The translations under genes were made by a program, and so were the position numbers. Shown one piece after another: positions 18,712 to 27,615 of a DNA stretch of 64,000 nucleotides. The notes under the pieces are model-generated. The model did no database searches. It saw nothing but the letters and a program-made list of their open reading frames with translations, and had not been told where the DNA came from. This DNA comes from Prevotella veroralis DSM 19559 = JCM 6290 (GTDB lineage: Bacteria > Bacteroidota > Bacteroidia > Bacteroidales > Bacteroidaceae), in the NCBI RefSeq assembly GCF_000377625.1, contig NZ_KB898331.1, positions 1 through 64,000 on the forward strand. The letters run 5' to 3'. Position 1 is the stretch's first letter, and the number at the start of each line of letters is the position of its first letter.

Positions 18712-19143
18712 ATGATTACATATAGTGCAGAAGGCGTAAAGATGCCTAAAATCAGGAAACGTGATACTTCTCGTTGGATAAAGGCTGTTGCTGCTACCTA
18801 CGGAAGGAAAGTCGGGGAAATAGGGTATATGTTTGTTGATGACGAGAAGATACTCGAAGTGAACAATGAGTACTTAGGGCATGATTACTACACAGACATC
18901 ATTACCTTTGATTATGATGAGGGTGATGTGCTGAATGGCGACCTTGTAATTTCACTCGACACTGTACGTTCCAATGCGGAACTATTTGGTAAGGTGTATG
19001 AGGAAGAGCTGTTTCGTGTTATCATACATGGTATTCTTCATCTCTGTGGAATCAATGACAAGGGTCCGGGCGAACGTGAGATTATGGAAGAGAACGAGAA
19101 CAAGGCGCTTGCACTTCTCAAGAGAATGCAGACTGAGAAATAG
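18712..19143 (+). CDS. ybeY: Endoribonuclease YbeY (rRNA maturation factor)
   Basis: A 143-residue single-strand endoribonuclease involved in 16S rRNA 3'-end maturation and ribosome quality control. The motif HGILHLCGINDKGPGE supplies two metal-binding histidines. The third histidine of the proteobacterial motif (HxxxHxxGYDH) is replaced, giving CGINDK, which is usual for the Bacteroidota branch. The upstream LGHDYYTDIITFDY segment is also conserved. The gene follows coaD closely. Confidence 0.94.
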   Translation: MITYSAEGVKMPKIRKRDTSRWIKAVAATYGRKVGEIGYMFVDDEKILEVNNEYLGHDYYTDIITFDYDEGDVLNGDLVISLDTVRSNAELFGKVYEEELFRVIIHGILHLCGINDKGPGEREIMEENENKALALLKRMQTEK

Positions 19144-19146
19144 GTA

Positions 19147-19488
19147 GTCTATCGTTATACCAGCCATCCTGTATTGTACGCCCATAGTTCAGCATAATTG
19201 CAGAAAGGCTGCACCATATAATTATTTCTGCTCTATCAGCCCTTGTTTCGATAGTAAAATATTACACACTTAGCTTCTAAAAAGAAGATACATAAAATAC
19301 TAGAAAGCGACACGTATGGTTTCAAAGAACCATACGTGTCGCTTTCCTTAAATCTTATATAGAGTACTTTAATCTGACTAAAGTGTCAGATTCTAAATTA
19401 AAAGAATACAACCTCTGTCTGAAATCTTTGCCAGAAAGGTACTTCGATCTCAATATTTGTCAAGACCAAAGTTTGTAATCTCTGACAA
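19147..19488. other. Gap with one strong hairpin
   Basis: No coding sequence is supported. The only clear structure is the long hairpin at 19303-19346 between the convergent ybeY and small-peptide genes. Confidence 0.6.
19303..19346 (-). terminator. Long hairpin terminator, probably bidirectional
   Basis: A 19-bp perfect stem, GAAAGCGACACGTATGGTT (19303-19321) against AACCATACGTGTCGCTTTC (19328-19346). It serves the minus-strand peptide gene and possibly ybeY. Its ACGTATGG core recurs in the hairpin at 27501. Confidence 0.75.
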
Positions 19489-19680
19489 TTAGTCTTCCCA
19501 GATGCCTCTCACTCTCGACCAAGATGAATTGAGAGATTCATCTTCTTCATATCCTTCAGACCAAAAAGGATTCTTTTTGCTATCAGCATGGTCATTGCTG
19601 CTTCCACTACCTACAGTGAGAAGGAGTTCGGATGCTACCAGAGTTTCCCAAGTCTTAGGCGGAATATACGTTCGTTTCAT
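19489..19680 (-). CDS. 63-residue peptide of the Prevotella 'MKxTYxxP' type
   Basis: A small acidic protein starting MKRTYIPPKTWETLVASELL and continuing LTVGSGSSN. The N-terminus resembles a large class of short Prevotella proteins (MKKTYxxP..., then LL and a GSG-like site at 24-26), followed by a polar, Ser/Asp/Trp-rich tail. The leader-like first half ending in small residues suggests a double-glycine-style precursor, but no processing protease is next to it. Its start is 13 bp downstream of the stop of the 1211-residue gene, so the two are probably translated from one message. Function unknown. Confidence 0.62.
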   Translation of the reverse strand: MKRTYIPPKTWETLVASELLLTVGSGSSNDHADSKKNPFWSEGYEEDESLNSSWSRVRGIWED

Positions 19681-19693
19681 AACATTGAATTAT

Positions 19694-22600
19694 TTAGTTT
19701 ACAATAACCTTTGTACCATTGATAAGATAGAGTCCTGCTGGTAGTTCTATTGTTCTACTTTCACCAGCATTGAGCGTCACAGTCTCGACCTTCATTCCGT
19801 TTGCATTGTGGATACTGAAATGTACGGACTTTGCAGCCGTTGCCATAATGTGTCCCCTGCCCGTCTGAACAGCAAGATCTGGCTCATGGGTAAGGTCGGA
19901 GATACCTGTTGTCATACCGTCATAATCAGTTATAACATCAAAGCCTATCATCTCCTTTGCTCCCTGACTACTTCTGTTGTAGAGGTAGCATGCACGGAAA
20001 GGATAAACGTAAACTGACGGATACATTAGGAGAAGATTCTTAGAACTAAGGAACATGTTCCCAGAGAAGTAGAATACGTTCTTTGTGTTTCTGTCTACCT
20101 TCATGCCTGCATAAGAACCGCAGTTGCTGAACTGATAAGCATTGCCTGCAATCTTGCCTGTTGCCTTTTCACCCGAATAGGTGTAGCCTGAAGTTTCCAG
20201 TTTGTCCTCAGATGCCATCACATCCGCACCATATTGTGTGGCAATGAAGGAAATCTTTTCATCGGTAGGTGCATTGATTACCTTGACCATGTAAGGTACG
20301 TTAGCTTCGGTACTGCTGCCCTCAACACGATCGAACTTTGCCGATGCGTAATAGTTACGGGACGAAGCAGTCTCGGGATCTGACAGGAACAGGCAGTCTT
20401 CCTCGTGCATTCTCAACACCTCGAACGAGCAGGCATCCGCAGTGGCATTGGTGTGTATGCCATTTGTCAACGAGAGCGTGAACGGCAGGATAATAGAAGC
20501 ATTCGCTACCTTACCATTCTTTGGGATAGTGATCTCTCGTTGATAGATTGCATAATTCTCCCTCGGAACAGTAATCTTGTATGGAGCAAAGAATGGTTGC
20601 CTGTCAGTAATAACGATGTTCTTGCAGGCATGGTAGTCTCCGCTCTTCGTCTTCTGCACATAGTTATCCTCATTGTAATTGGAACGCTCTGGGAAGTAGA
20701 TTAAGCAGTTCGGGTTCAGCAGTCCCTTCATGCGATCCATCTCTTTCTTCTCTGGAATATGGACAGAATAAAGGTCAGTATAGTCAAGATATAGTACCTC
20801 ATATCCCGTAGCATGCTTAGCAGCAAGTGCTTCCGTGAGAGCCTTCTCCATCATCGGAACAGTTAGGTAAGCATTACCTGTAGGTATCTTTTGATTTGTC
20901 TGCGCATCAAGGGCAACGAATCTGCCACCATACATAGGCTTATCTGTATCTTTGCCTTCAAGGTTGTAGCAAGTATGGTCATAGATCTTTGTCAATTCAC
21001 ACTGCGCCTTGTAGTCCTTAACAATGAGCTTGATGTCCATGAGGTAATAGGCATAGTAGCGATGCTCCAATGCAGTGGTCGGTGCTATGTTCCATCGTGT
21101 TTCATCTCCCGTGAAAAGGTAACATTCCTTGGACTTATTGATGGCAACTTCAATGTTGCTGGTGAATGTTCCGCCCTGTTCTCTATAAAGTGACTCAGAA
21201 TAAGGGTACTCCTTGAGTGTTGTCGGGCTCGAACTGGTATTATTGTTGTTCAGTTCATCAATGTTGCTATACTTGAAAGGCTTGTCACCGCACATCTTAG
21301 TGCTCACTTTCTTGTCGGCTTCTTCCATACCCGTAGCCATATACTGCTTTCCATCACCGAAGCTGTTGTAATAGTCTGACTTGGCGAAGTAGTAGCGTGC
21401 ATGGCGTGTTCCACCGGGATAAGTGTTGTCTCCATACTTGCTGTATAGGTTCTCAAACGTGAACTTACATCTCTCTGTATCACCCATGAAATCCTTTGGC
21501 ACATAGAAAAGAAACTTGCCACCTGATACTTGGAAATCGTTGGATGTGAACTGTTGCATTAGCGTAGGACCGTTTGCTTTCAACGAATGACAAATGATGT
21601 CAATAGAGTTGATGAATGGATCCAGTGCTTCAAGGGTTAGTTCAAAGGTAACGAGAGCTTTTGAACCAGAAGCCAGACCAGACACCTCAAACTTGACAGC
21701 ATCGTTGTTTAGATTGGGTATCTCAATGGTTCCGTCAGCCCCTGAGGTTACTTTAATAGTTTTATAAGGGGTGTTCTTGTCGGTAGCATATACCCTTAAA
21801 GTATAAGGTGAAGGAGTGAAGGCTGGATTGTCTACTGTTCCATTTGCCTGTGAGTATGTGGCAAAAGCATTGCTCTTGTCTTGCAGCTGGGCATTGCCCT
21901 TTCTGTCAGGCATAGAGAGATACAAAGTCTTACCATCAACAACTCTCCTGATACGATCACCAATCTTCTGAAATACCGAAGCCTTCGTAGGACTATTTGT
22001 CGGATACAGGTAATACGTCTTGTTTGCATAATGAGTATACAGATAACTGCCCCCACTGTAGAGTTTACCACTACCTTCACCAGTCATTGTCCAGACTACT
22101 GGTCTGTTCTCGTTCCACTTACCATCTGGCTGAAGATAGTATGTCTTCAAACCAAAGGTTCCTCCTTTTGCCGTAATATAGAAACCATCATTGTAAGGGA
22201 CACTACTAGAATTTGCAGCCGTGCCATAGTGATATTTGATTTTGGCACTCGTAATACGATAGCCCAGCGGAACGTCTTTTTCATCCTGCGACTTGGTTGA
22301 AGTGGGTGTCTCAATATAATAGGTGTTATTACCAACGGCATAATAGAGCTTTCCATCATTGTTTAATGCCTGGATGTCACCAGTATTAGCTGTTGCTGGC
22401 AGTTTCTTGTCGCTTGTGACAGCATCCTGCTGATAGAAATGATTGTTCGCCATAAGTTCCCTGACATTACGATAGTCGTAACTAAAATATGTCACGCCGC
22501 TTTTTTTGTTCGGCTTTATTTCTCCTAAGTCCAGCTTACTGGTAGCAAAAGGAACATCCACCATATTAACACCATCCTTGATAATCATAGAAGGTGAACC

Positions 22601-23329
22601 TGGAGCTACGTTTGCCTGAAATGGCCCTTCAGCGGTGAAGTAAAGCTCGCATGACTTGATAGTCACACCATAGAACTCGTCCCACTGCCTCCAGAAATAA
22701 AAATAAAGGTTGTTACCCATATCGGCATCATCCTTACTGGTTCGCTCAATAACATACTCTTTGGAATCATTGTATGATCCCATTACGTCTGTTTTTGCTT
22801 TCGGAATACGCTGATTAAACTTTTCATCTGTTTCGTACATAACTTTATTCATGCCTTTAATCTGCATGGTATTGACCGTTTTACCATTAAGATTATTCAT
22901 CAGAACGATGCGATAACGAGTAAAGCGAAAGCCCTTGGGCAGAGAAATGTTCATACAGGTTGTAACGTTCTTTCCACCCATCACAACATACATTCCTTGT
23001 TGGTTATCTAAAGAGATGTTACCTGCTGGATCCTTCAGCTGTCCCCCTTCCACCAGTTCCGTCTTGTCGGAAACAGTCAGTGTTAGTGGTAACTGATTAT
23101 GCCGCCACAACGAACTCCAACCATGTTGGAATCCAACTTCATTTTCATAGGTCAAACCTGCAACCAACTTCCCAGACTGGGGACTTATAGTCACGTTTTG
23201 TGCTTTGGAAACCGAGAAAGAGGCAAATAGTATCAATAATACCATTGTCTGCTGAATCAGAATCAGCCGCCGCCCTCTCCCTTTTAATGATAAAGACAGG
23301 TACTTCATAATTCTTTTCTTTAAGTTCAT
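19694..23329 (-). CDS. Giant secreted protein with type IX-like C-terminal sorting region
   Basis: A 1211-residue protein with an unusually long N-region and a hydrophobic signal core (MVLLILFASFSVSKAQ, residues 29-44). No catalytic domain was recognised. The body is beta-rich and polar, with many Tyr, Asn, Ser and Thr residues. The C-terminal 60 residues (VHFSIHNANGMKVETVTL, then ELPAGLYLINGTKVIV) match the Prevotella type IX secretion or surface-sorting pattern, ending in a K-V/I-V strand. It is therefore predicted to be surface-exposed or secreted. The start could also be the Met at residue 8 (23308). It pairs with the 63-residue peptide and faces three divergent AraC-type regulators. Confidence 0.78.
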   Translation of the reverse strand: MNLKKRIMKYLSLSLKGRGRRLILIQQTMVLLILFASFSVSKAQNVTISPQSGKLVAGLTYENEVGFQHGWSSLWRHNQLPLTLTVSDKTELVEGGQLKDPAGNISLDNQQGMYVVMGGKNVTTCMNISLPKGFRFTRYRIVLMNNLNGKTVNTMQIKGMNKVMYETDEKFNQRIPKAKTDVMGSYNDSKEYVIERTSKDDADMGNNLYFYFWRQWDEFYGVTIKSCELYFTAEGPFQANVAPGSPSMIIKDGVNMVDVPFATSKLDLGEIKPNKKSGVTYFSYDYRNVRELMANNHFYQQDAVTSDKKLPATANTGDIQALNNDGKLYYAVGNNTYYIETPTSTKSQDEKDVPLGYRITSAKIKYHYGTAANSSSVPYNDGFYITAKGGTFGLKTYYLQPDGKWNENRPVVWTMTGEGSGKLYSGGSYLYTHYANKTYYLYPTNSPTKASVFQKIGDRIRRVVDGKTLYLSMPDRKGNAQLQDKSNAFATYSQANGTVDNPAFTPSPYTLRVYATDKNTPYKTIKVTSGADGTIEIPNLNNDAVKFEVSGLASGSKALVTFELTLEALDPFINSIDIICHSLKANGPTLMQQFTSNDFQVSGGKFLFYVPKDFMGDTERCKFTFENLYSKYGDNTYPGGTRHARYYFAKSDYYNSFGDGKQYMATGMEEADKKVSTKMCGDKPFKYSNIDELNNNNTSSSPTTLKEYPYSESLYREQGGTFTSNIEVAINKSKECYLFTGDETRWNIAPTTALEHRYYAYYLMDIKLIVKDYKAQCELTKIYDHTCYNLEGKDTDKPMYGGRFVALDAQTNQKIPTGNAYLTVPMMEKALTEALAAKHATGYEVLYLDYTDLYSVHIPEKKEMDRMKGLLNPNCLIYFPERSNYNEDNYVQKTKSGDYHACKNIVITDRQPFFAPYKITVPRENYAIYQREITIPKNGKVANASIILPFTLSLTNGIHTNATADACSFEVLRMHEEDCLFLSDPETASSRNYYASAKFDRVEGSSTEANVPYMVKVINAPTDEKISFIATQYGADVMASEDKLETSGYTYSGEKATGKIAGNAYQFSNCGSYAGMKVDRNTKNVFYFSGNMFLSSKNLLLMYPSVYVYPFRACYLYNRSSQGAKEMIGFDVITDYDGMTTGISDLTHEPDLAVQTGRGHIMATAAKSVHFSIHNANGMKVETVTLNAGESRTIELPAGLYLINGTKVIVN

Positions 23330-23988
23330 AAATACTTATATAAATCTGATATATATTGTGTGGAGTTGATACGTAAAATGCCTCTTGGTCTCGACAGTTG
23401 CTTTCACAAAAATAAAAAAACAATTTAATGTCGCCAAATAACTTTACAAACGATAGACTCTGTGGCTATCATTAATATGCGTCTGTGCATATATTAACGG
23501 ACATTCAACTATCCATGGAATCAAAAATACTAATTTGAAGCGTTCAAAGTGTACAAAAATTGCTACAATCAGTACAAAGTGGTAACAGAACGAGACACAT
23601 GAAGCTCCTCGAAAGGGGTGGTTACAAGTTCAACTAATAGAGTGTTGAGGAATTAAGTTTTATCTCGAAAGGTCAATACAAATGTCTTTCTTTTTTTCTC
23701 CAAGGCTTTTGTACAACTATTACAAGTGCTTTGGAGAACCTCTCCAAAGTACTTGGAGAAACAAGATAAGTATAGTGTGTACGTTTGAGAAACATAGAAG
23801 TTATACCATAATTAAGTATGATGACTAAAGAATGATAGCCTAAATAGAAATATACTTTAGGATTAAAACTAAACAACGAAAGAGGTAATTTATCGTTTCT
23901 TTTTACTAACTTTGCAGTGCTACAGACAACAAAAAGGGCATATTGTCTGCCTTTACATCTGTCTTTACATAAATAATAACACCTATTC
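23330..23988. other. Divergent promoter region, 659 bp
   Basis: No gene is seen. On the minus strand TATTTTTG (23407-23414) is a candidate -7 box for the giant protein. On the plus strand TAACTTTG (23907-23914) is a candidate for the AraC operon. The long AT-rich spacer is ample for regulator binding, but no clear repeated operator was found. Confidence 0.5.
23907..23914 (+). promoter_or_regulatory. Promoter -7 box for the AraC operon
   Basis: TAACTTTG followed by GCAGTG; leader of about 70 nt before the ATG at 23989. Confidence 0.5.
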
Positions 23989-25119
23989 ATGAGCAACATC
24001 CTGATATATTCTTTGGGCTGCTTCTCCTTTATCCTCTCCTGCGTCTTCTTTGCAGCAATAAGATGGGGGCACGTGTGCTCTCCCTATGCAAAATACGCAG
24101 ACAAGTTCTTCCCAGCACGAAAAATAAGCATTTTCTTTCTTCTTTTCTCTATCGCTCTATTTCCTTACGTACTCAATCCGATGCGTACAGAGACTTGGAT
24201 GCTGGCAAAGTTCTATGCGATTCTCTTCATGCCGACGACATGGATCATACTGTTTCACAAGTACTTTGATCCTTCTGGCTATAAGCGGGAGAAATATAGG
24301 TTGCGACTGATGGCATCGATTCCAGTACTGATTATCTTGTTGCTCTTTGCCCTAAGCATCATTCCGAAGAAGTTGTCAGAACACCAGAGTGGTCAGATTG
24401 CCTACGTCTGTATAGGAGTAGGCGCATCCCTGTTCGCCTATCTTGTTTATTCTACCTTCTGGCTTTATCGCAAGACCAATGAATACAACCAAGACAACTA
24501 CTCCAACGAGGAGGAGTTCCCAGTACGGTTTGCCAATTATGTACTCTGGCAGCCGCTGGCTTACACACTGACGGGATGGATTGTTCTTTTCACAGACAGC
24601 CGATTACTTAAAGCCTGGATTGATTTTCTACTCAGTGGTTGGCATATCATCATATTGCTCGCCTCCCTCCATCCCAACCGCAGCAATGCCGAGGCAATGC
24701 GAAAGATGGATGAAGTTATGTCGCAATACATAAGACGAAATAACCTCATCCCATCACCTGAAGATATAGAGCCTGAGAATACGGAAGGTATTAGCGCAGC
24801 GAAGGTAAACCAGATAAAGGCGGACATTCTTGAGATTGTGGAGCAGAAGAAAGGCTTCCTTAATCCTCACCTAACACTTGCCCACGTAGCATCACAGACT
24901 GATTATGGTCGGACTTATGTATCAAAGGTTTTCAAGCAGGAGTTCGGTGGATTCTATAACTACATCAACCGACTACGATTGGAATATGCTGCTCAGTATG
25001 CCAGCGAACACCCAGAAGCCAGTCAAGACGAGATAGCCAGTCAGTCGGGTTTCAGTAGTAGAACCAGCCAGTGGCGGGCAGCCAATCGGCTGACCAGAAG
25101 CGAGGATCCAACCGTCTAA
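23989..25119 (+). CDS. Membrane-anchored AraC-type regulator 1
   Basis: A 376-residue protein with about seven hydrophobic segments in the first 230 residues (first LIYSLGCFSFILSCVFFAA, last WHIIILLASL) and a cytoplasmic C-terminal helix-turn-helix region. The first helix pair of the AraC fold is recognisable (LTLAHVASQTDYGRTYVSKVFKQEF, split around residue 305). The second pair, DEIASQSGFSSRTSQWRA, is shorter and less typical. It is inferred to be a one-component sensor that binds DNA while in the inner membrane. The next paralogue starts 6 bp after its stop. Its signal is unknown. Confidence 0.78.
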   Translation: MSNILIYSLGCFSFILSCVFFAAIRWGHVCSPYAKYADKFFPARKISIFFLLFSIALFPYVLNPMRTETWMLAKFYAILFMPTTWIILFHKYFDPSGYKREKYRLRLMASIPVLIILLLFALSIIPKKLSEHQSGQIAYVCIGVGASLFAYLVYSTFWLYRKTNEYNQDNYSNEEEFPVRFANYVLWQPLAYTLTGWIVLFTDSRLLKAWIDFLLSGWHIIILLASLHPNRSNAEAMRKMDEVMSQYIRRNNLIPSPEDIEPENTEGISAAKVNQIKADILEIVEQKKGFLNPHLTLAHVASQTDYGRTYVSKVFKQEFGGFYNYINRLRLEYAAQYASEHPEASQDEIASQSGFSSRTSQWRAANRLTRSEDPTV

Positions 25120-25125
25120 AGTATA

Positions 25126-26232
25126 ATGATGAACCAACAGATAGACCTCTTGAAAAGTATTCTGTTTGCAGAATGGACAACACTCGTCACATTCGGCATC
25201 TGTCTCCTTGTACTCCAAAAGCAGAAGAAACCAGCTTACCAACTATATACGAGGGCACGTCAACTGCTTGCCATCAACTTTCTAATCTTTGCCATGGAGC
25301 CGTTCTTGTATTGGCTGAAAGAGGAAGAAATCTACAGCATTCCCTATCCAGAGACCATTAGCCTAAGCTTGTATCTTATTGTTACGGTGCTCCTTTCTAT
25401 GATCTACCTGCCGTTTGTCCAACCTGATTACATTACTCGAAAAAGAGTACTTCACAATGTCATCTTCCTTGCTGGCTGTCTTTCTTTCCTCTGCATCGGA
25501 GCTATCATAGGTGGAACGTTCAGACTGATCAGCCATATAACCGTAACGGTGGTTCTCTTAACAATGGTTATTCTTTTGGGAATCCGTTTCTACAGCTACT
25601 ACCGAAAGGCACAACAAAAGATGGCTAACTTCTATGCTGACAATTTCAAGCAGTCTATCGCCTGGCTCGCACGTTCGGTAACACTTGTTATTGCACTGGG
25701 ATTCCCCAATTATATTCCGTCTATTCTCCCTCACTGGGGCATTGAAATCTACAAGGCACTCTGCCTCCTTTCTATTATCTATATGTTCTTGTCATTCACT
25801 AACTATATGTTCAATGCCAATTTTGTCGTATTGAATATCACACTTCCGCAGAAGAATGTACGGCTTGATAAAGGTACCATAGAGAAACTCCAGCGATGTA
25901 CCCTACGCTGGCAAAAGACACCTGCTGCCCTGACGAAAAACATAACCATCAATGATGTTTCTCGTCAGTTAGGAACCAACCGCACCTACCTCTCACTTTA
26001 CCTCAATACCTATCTGAACCTAACCTTTAGTGAATGGATAGGACAAATCCGCCTTAAGCAAGCTAAGACTTTGCTGGCATCCAATGCCATCATGAGCATG
26101 GAGCAAGTTGCTGAGGCTACAGGCTTCACATCGTCATCCGCTTTCAGCCATTACTTCAAGGCACATGAGGGACTTTCACCCATAAGATGGCGTAGGCAAA
26201 CTCTACACAAGAAAACGGATCAATCAGACTAA
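25126..26232 (+). CDS. Membrane-anchored AraC-type regulator 2
   Basis: A 368-residue paralogue with the same plan: about seven membrane segments in the first 235 residues and a complete AraC domain at the end. The two helix-turn-helix units are ITINDVSRQLGTNRTYLSLYL and MEQVAEATGFTSSSAFSHYF, followed by the family ending GLSPIRWRR. The first helix pair contains TNRTYLS, shared with the third paralogue. The tight spacing (6 bp upstream, 15 bp downstream) indicates one operon. Confidence 0.82.
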   Translation: MMNQQIDLLKSILFAEWTTLVTFGICLLVLQKQKKPAYQLYTRARQLLAINFLIFAMEPFLYWLKEEEIYSIPYPETISLSLYLIVTVLLSMIYLPFVQPDYITRKRVLHNVIFLAGCLSFLCIGAIIGGTFRLISHITVTVVLLTMVILLGIRFYSYYRKAQQKMANFYADNFKQSIAWLARSVTLVIALGFPNYIPSILPHWGIEIYKALCLLSIIYMFLSFTNYMFNANFVVLNITLPQKNVRLDKGTIEKLQRCTLRWQKTPAALTKNITINDVSRQLGTNRTYLSLYLNTYLNLTFSEWIGQIRLKQAKTLLASNAIMSMEQVAEATGFTSSSAFSHYFKAHEGLSPIRWRRQTLHKKTDQSD

Positions 26233-26247
26233 CAAGGAGGGAACAAA

Positions 26248-27324
26248 ATGAACAGTTTGCTTTTCAATAGTATCTATAACTACCTGCTACTTTATCTGGC
26301 AATCGTTGCGTGCATCTTTGCCTTGAACCTATTCTTCATTATCTTTCCCCATACTCCTGCCAAACGTCGCTACCGACAGGCTCGTTATGCCATTGCCACA
26401 GGACTGCTGATGGTCGCTATCCTCAGCTTCATCCACTGGTACTTTCAACTCAGAGAACTTTCTTCTTACTATTCTATTGCCATCACCATAGGCGTACTGT
26501 TCCCTGCCCTTACTCTTTTTATCATGGCTTTCACCGCTATTATCAGCGAAGAAGAAATCAAGTCAGAACACATGGAACGTAATTTCATCCCCGTTATAGC
26601 CTGCATCATAACCCTATGGGGAGGAGGATTTGGCAACGACAGAGTTCGCATTGTCATCCTTGTCATTGCTTCTGTCGTTTTTCTCGTTGAGACATTCACC
26701 CTTAGTCTTTTGATGAGAAGATCGCTTAACAAGCGGGTGGAGACACAAAGGCACCCCCCTTCTGTCCAAGCTTTCATACTGTGGTTACGACTACCCATGT
26801 ATTGGGGTGTTGTCACTGGAGTGCTGGGTATTGCAGTCATGGTCGTCAGTAAAAAGATTGCCATATTACTACTATTCAACTTTGTCATCTTCTTTTGCCA
26901 TCTTTTTGTCTCTATTCTCAACTATGCCATGCATTTTGAAAAGAACACACTGGCACAACAAGCGGTAGTACTATCAGGGAGGCAGAAGAGAAAAAGGAAG
27001 ATAGAAGAAGAGATCCAACAGTGGATAAAGAAGAAACGATACATGAAGACGCAGCTAACGCTCAACGAAGTAGCACTGCAACTGCATACCAATCGCACCT
27101 ATCTCTCACAGTATCTCAACATGGAGCTGAATATGCCTTTCGGTACCTGGCTGTCCCAACTGCGCCTAAATGAAGCCAAACAGATGCTAATTGATGAGCC
27201 CTCGCTCAGTATTACAGAGGCTGCTCAGACCTGCGGCTTCTCATCGGTCAGCAATTTCTCTCACCTCTTTTCAGCACTGGAAGGCATGACACCACAGCAA
27301 TGGAGAGTATCAAAGAAAGAATGA
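26248..27324 (+). CDS. Membrane-anchored AraC-type regulator 3
   Basis: A 358-residue third paralogue, again with about seven hydrophobic segments and a C-terminal AraC domain. Its helix-turn-helix units are LTLNEVALQLHTNRTYLSQY and ITEAAQTCGFSSVSNFSHLF, ending GMTPQQWRV. A basic linker (RQKRKRKIEEEI) joins the membrane and DNA-binding parts. It is closer to regulator 2 than to regulator 1 in the DNA-binding region. A terminator hairpin closes the operon at 27501. Confidence 0.82.
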   Translation: MNSLLFNSIYNYLLLYLAIVACIFALNLFFIIFPHTPAKRRYRQARYAIATGLLMVAILSFIHWYFQLRELSSYYSIAITIGVLFPALTLFIMAFTAIISEEEIKSEHMERNFIPVIACIITLWGGGFGNDRVRIVILVIASVVFLVETFTLSLLMRRSLNKRVETQRHPPSVQAFILWLRLPMYWGVVTGVLGIAVMVVSKKIAILLLFNFVIFFCHLFVSILNYAMHFEKNTLAQQAVVLSGRQKRKRKIEEEIQQWIKKKRYMKTQLTLNEVALQLHTNRTYLSQYLNMELNMPFGTWLSQLRLNEAKQMLIDEPSLSITEAAQTCGFSSVSNFSHLFSALEGMTPQQWRVSKKE

Positions 27325-27500
27325 AAGAGGGAATGGAAAAGGACTCTTTATGGTAATGAACAATCCTCCAGATGGCTGAATAGCTTCAAATCCCAGTCGC
27401 CTTTCCTTTCTTATTCCCATGCATTTGTAAATAGCGGGAAACAAGTAGGAATAGAAATACACGTAAAATTAGGGCAGAGAATATGTGAATTTACAGAAAA

Positions 27501-27542
27501 CGGCACGTATGGCTTTGTCAAACCACACATGCCGCTTTTTCT
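27501..27542 (+). terminator. Terminator of the AraC operon
   Basis: Stem CGGCACGTATGG (27501-27512) pairs with CCACACATGCCG (27523-27534) with two mismatches and is followed by TTTTT-C-TT. The sequence is related to the hairpin at 19303-19346. Confidence 0.7.
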
Positions 27543-27615
27543 TATTACATACGTTCTTCTCTTCAAGATAGAAGCCTGTAATGTCTTTTATATCGCTTTT
27601 TGATTAAAACATCAA

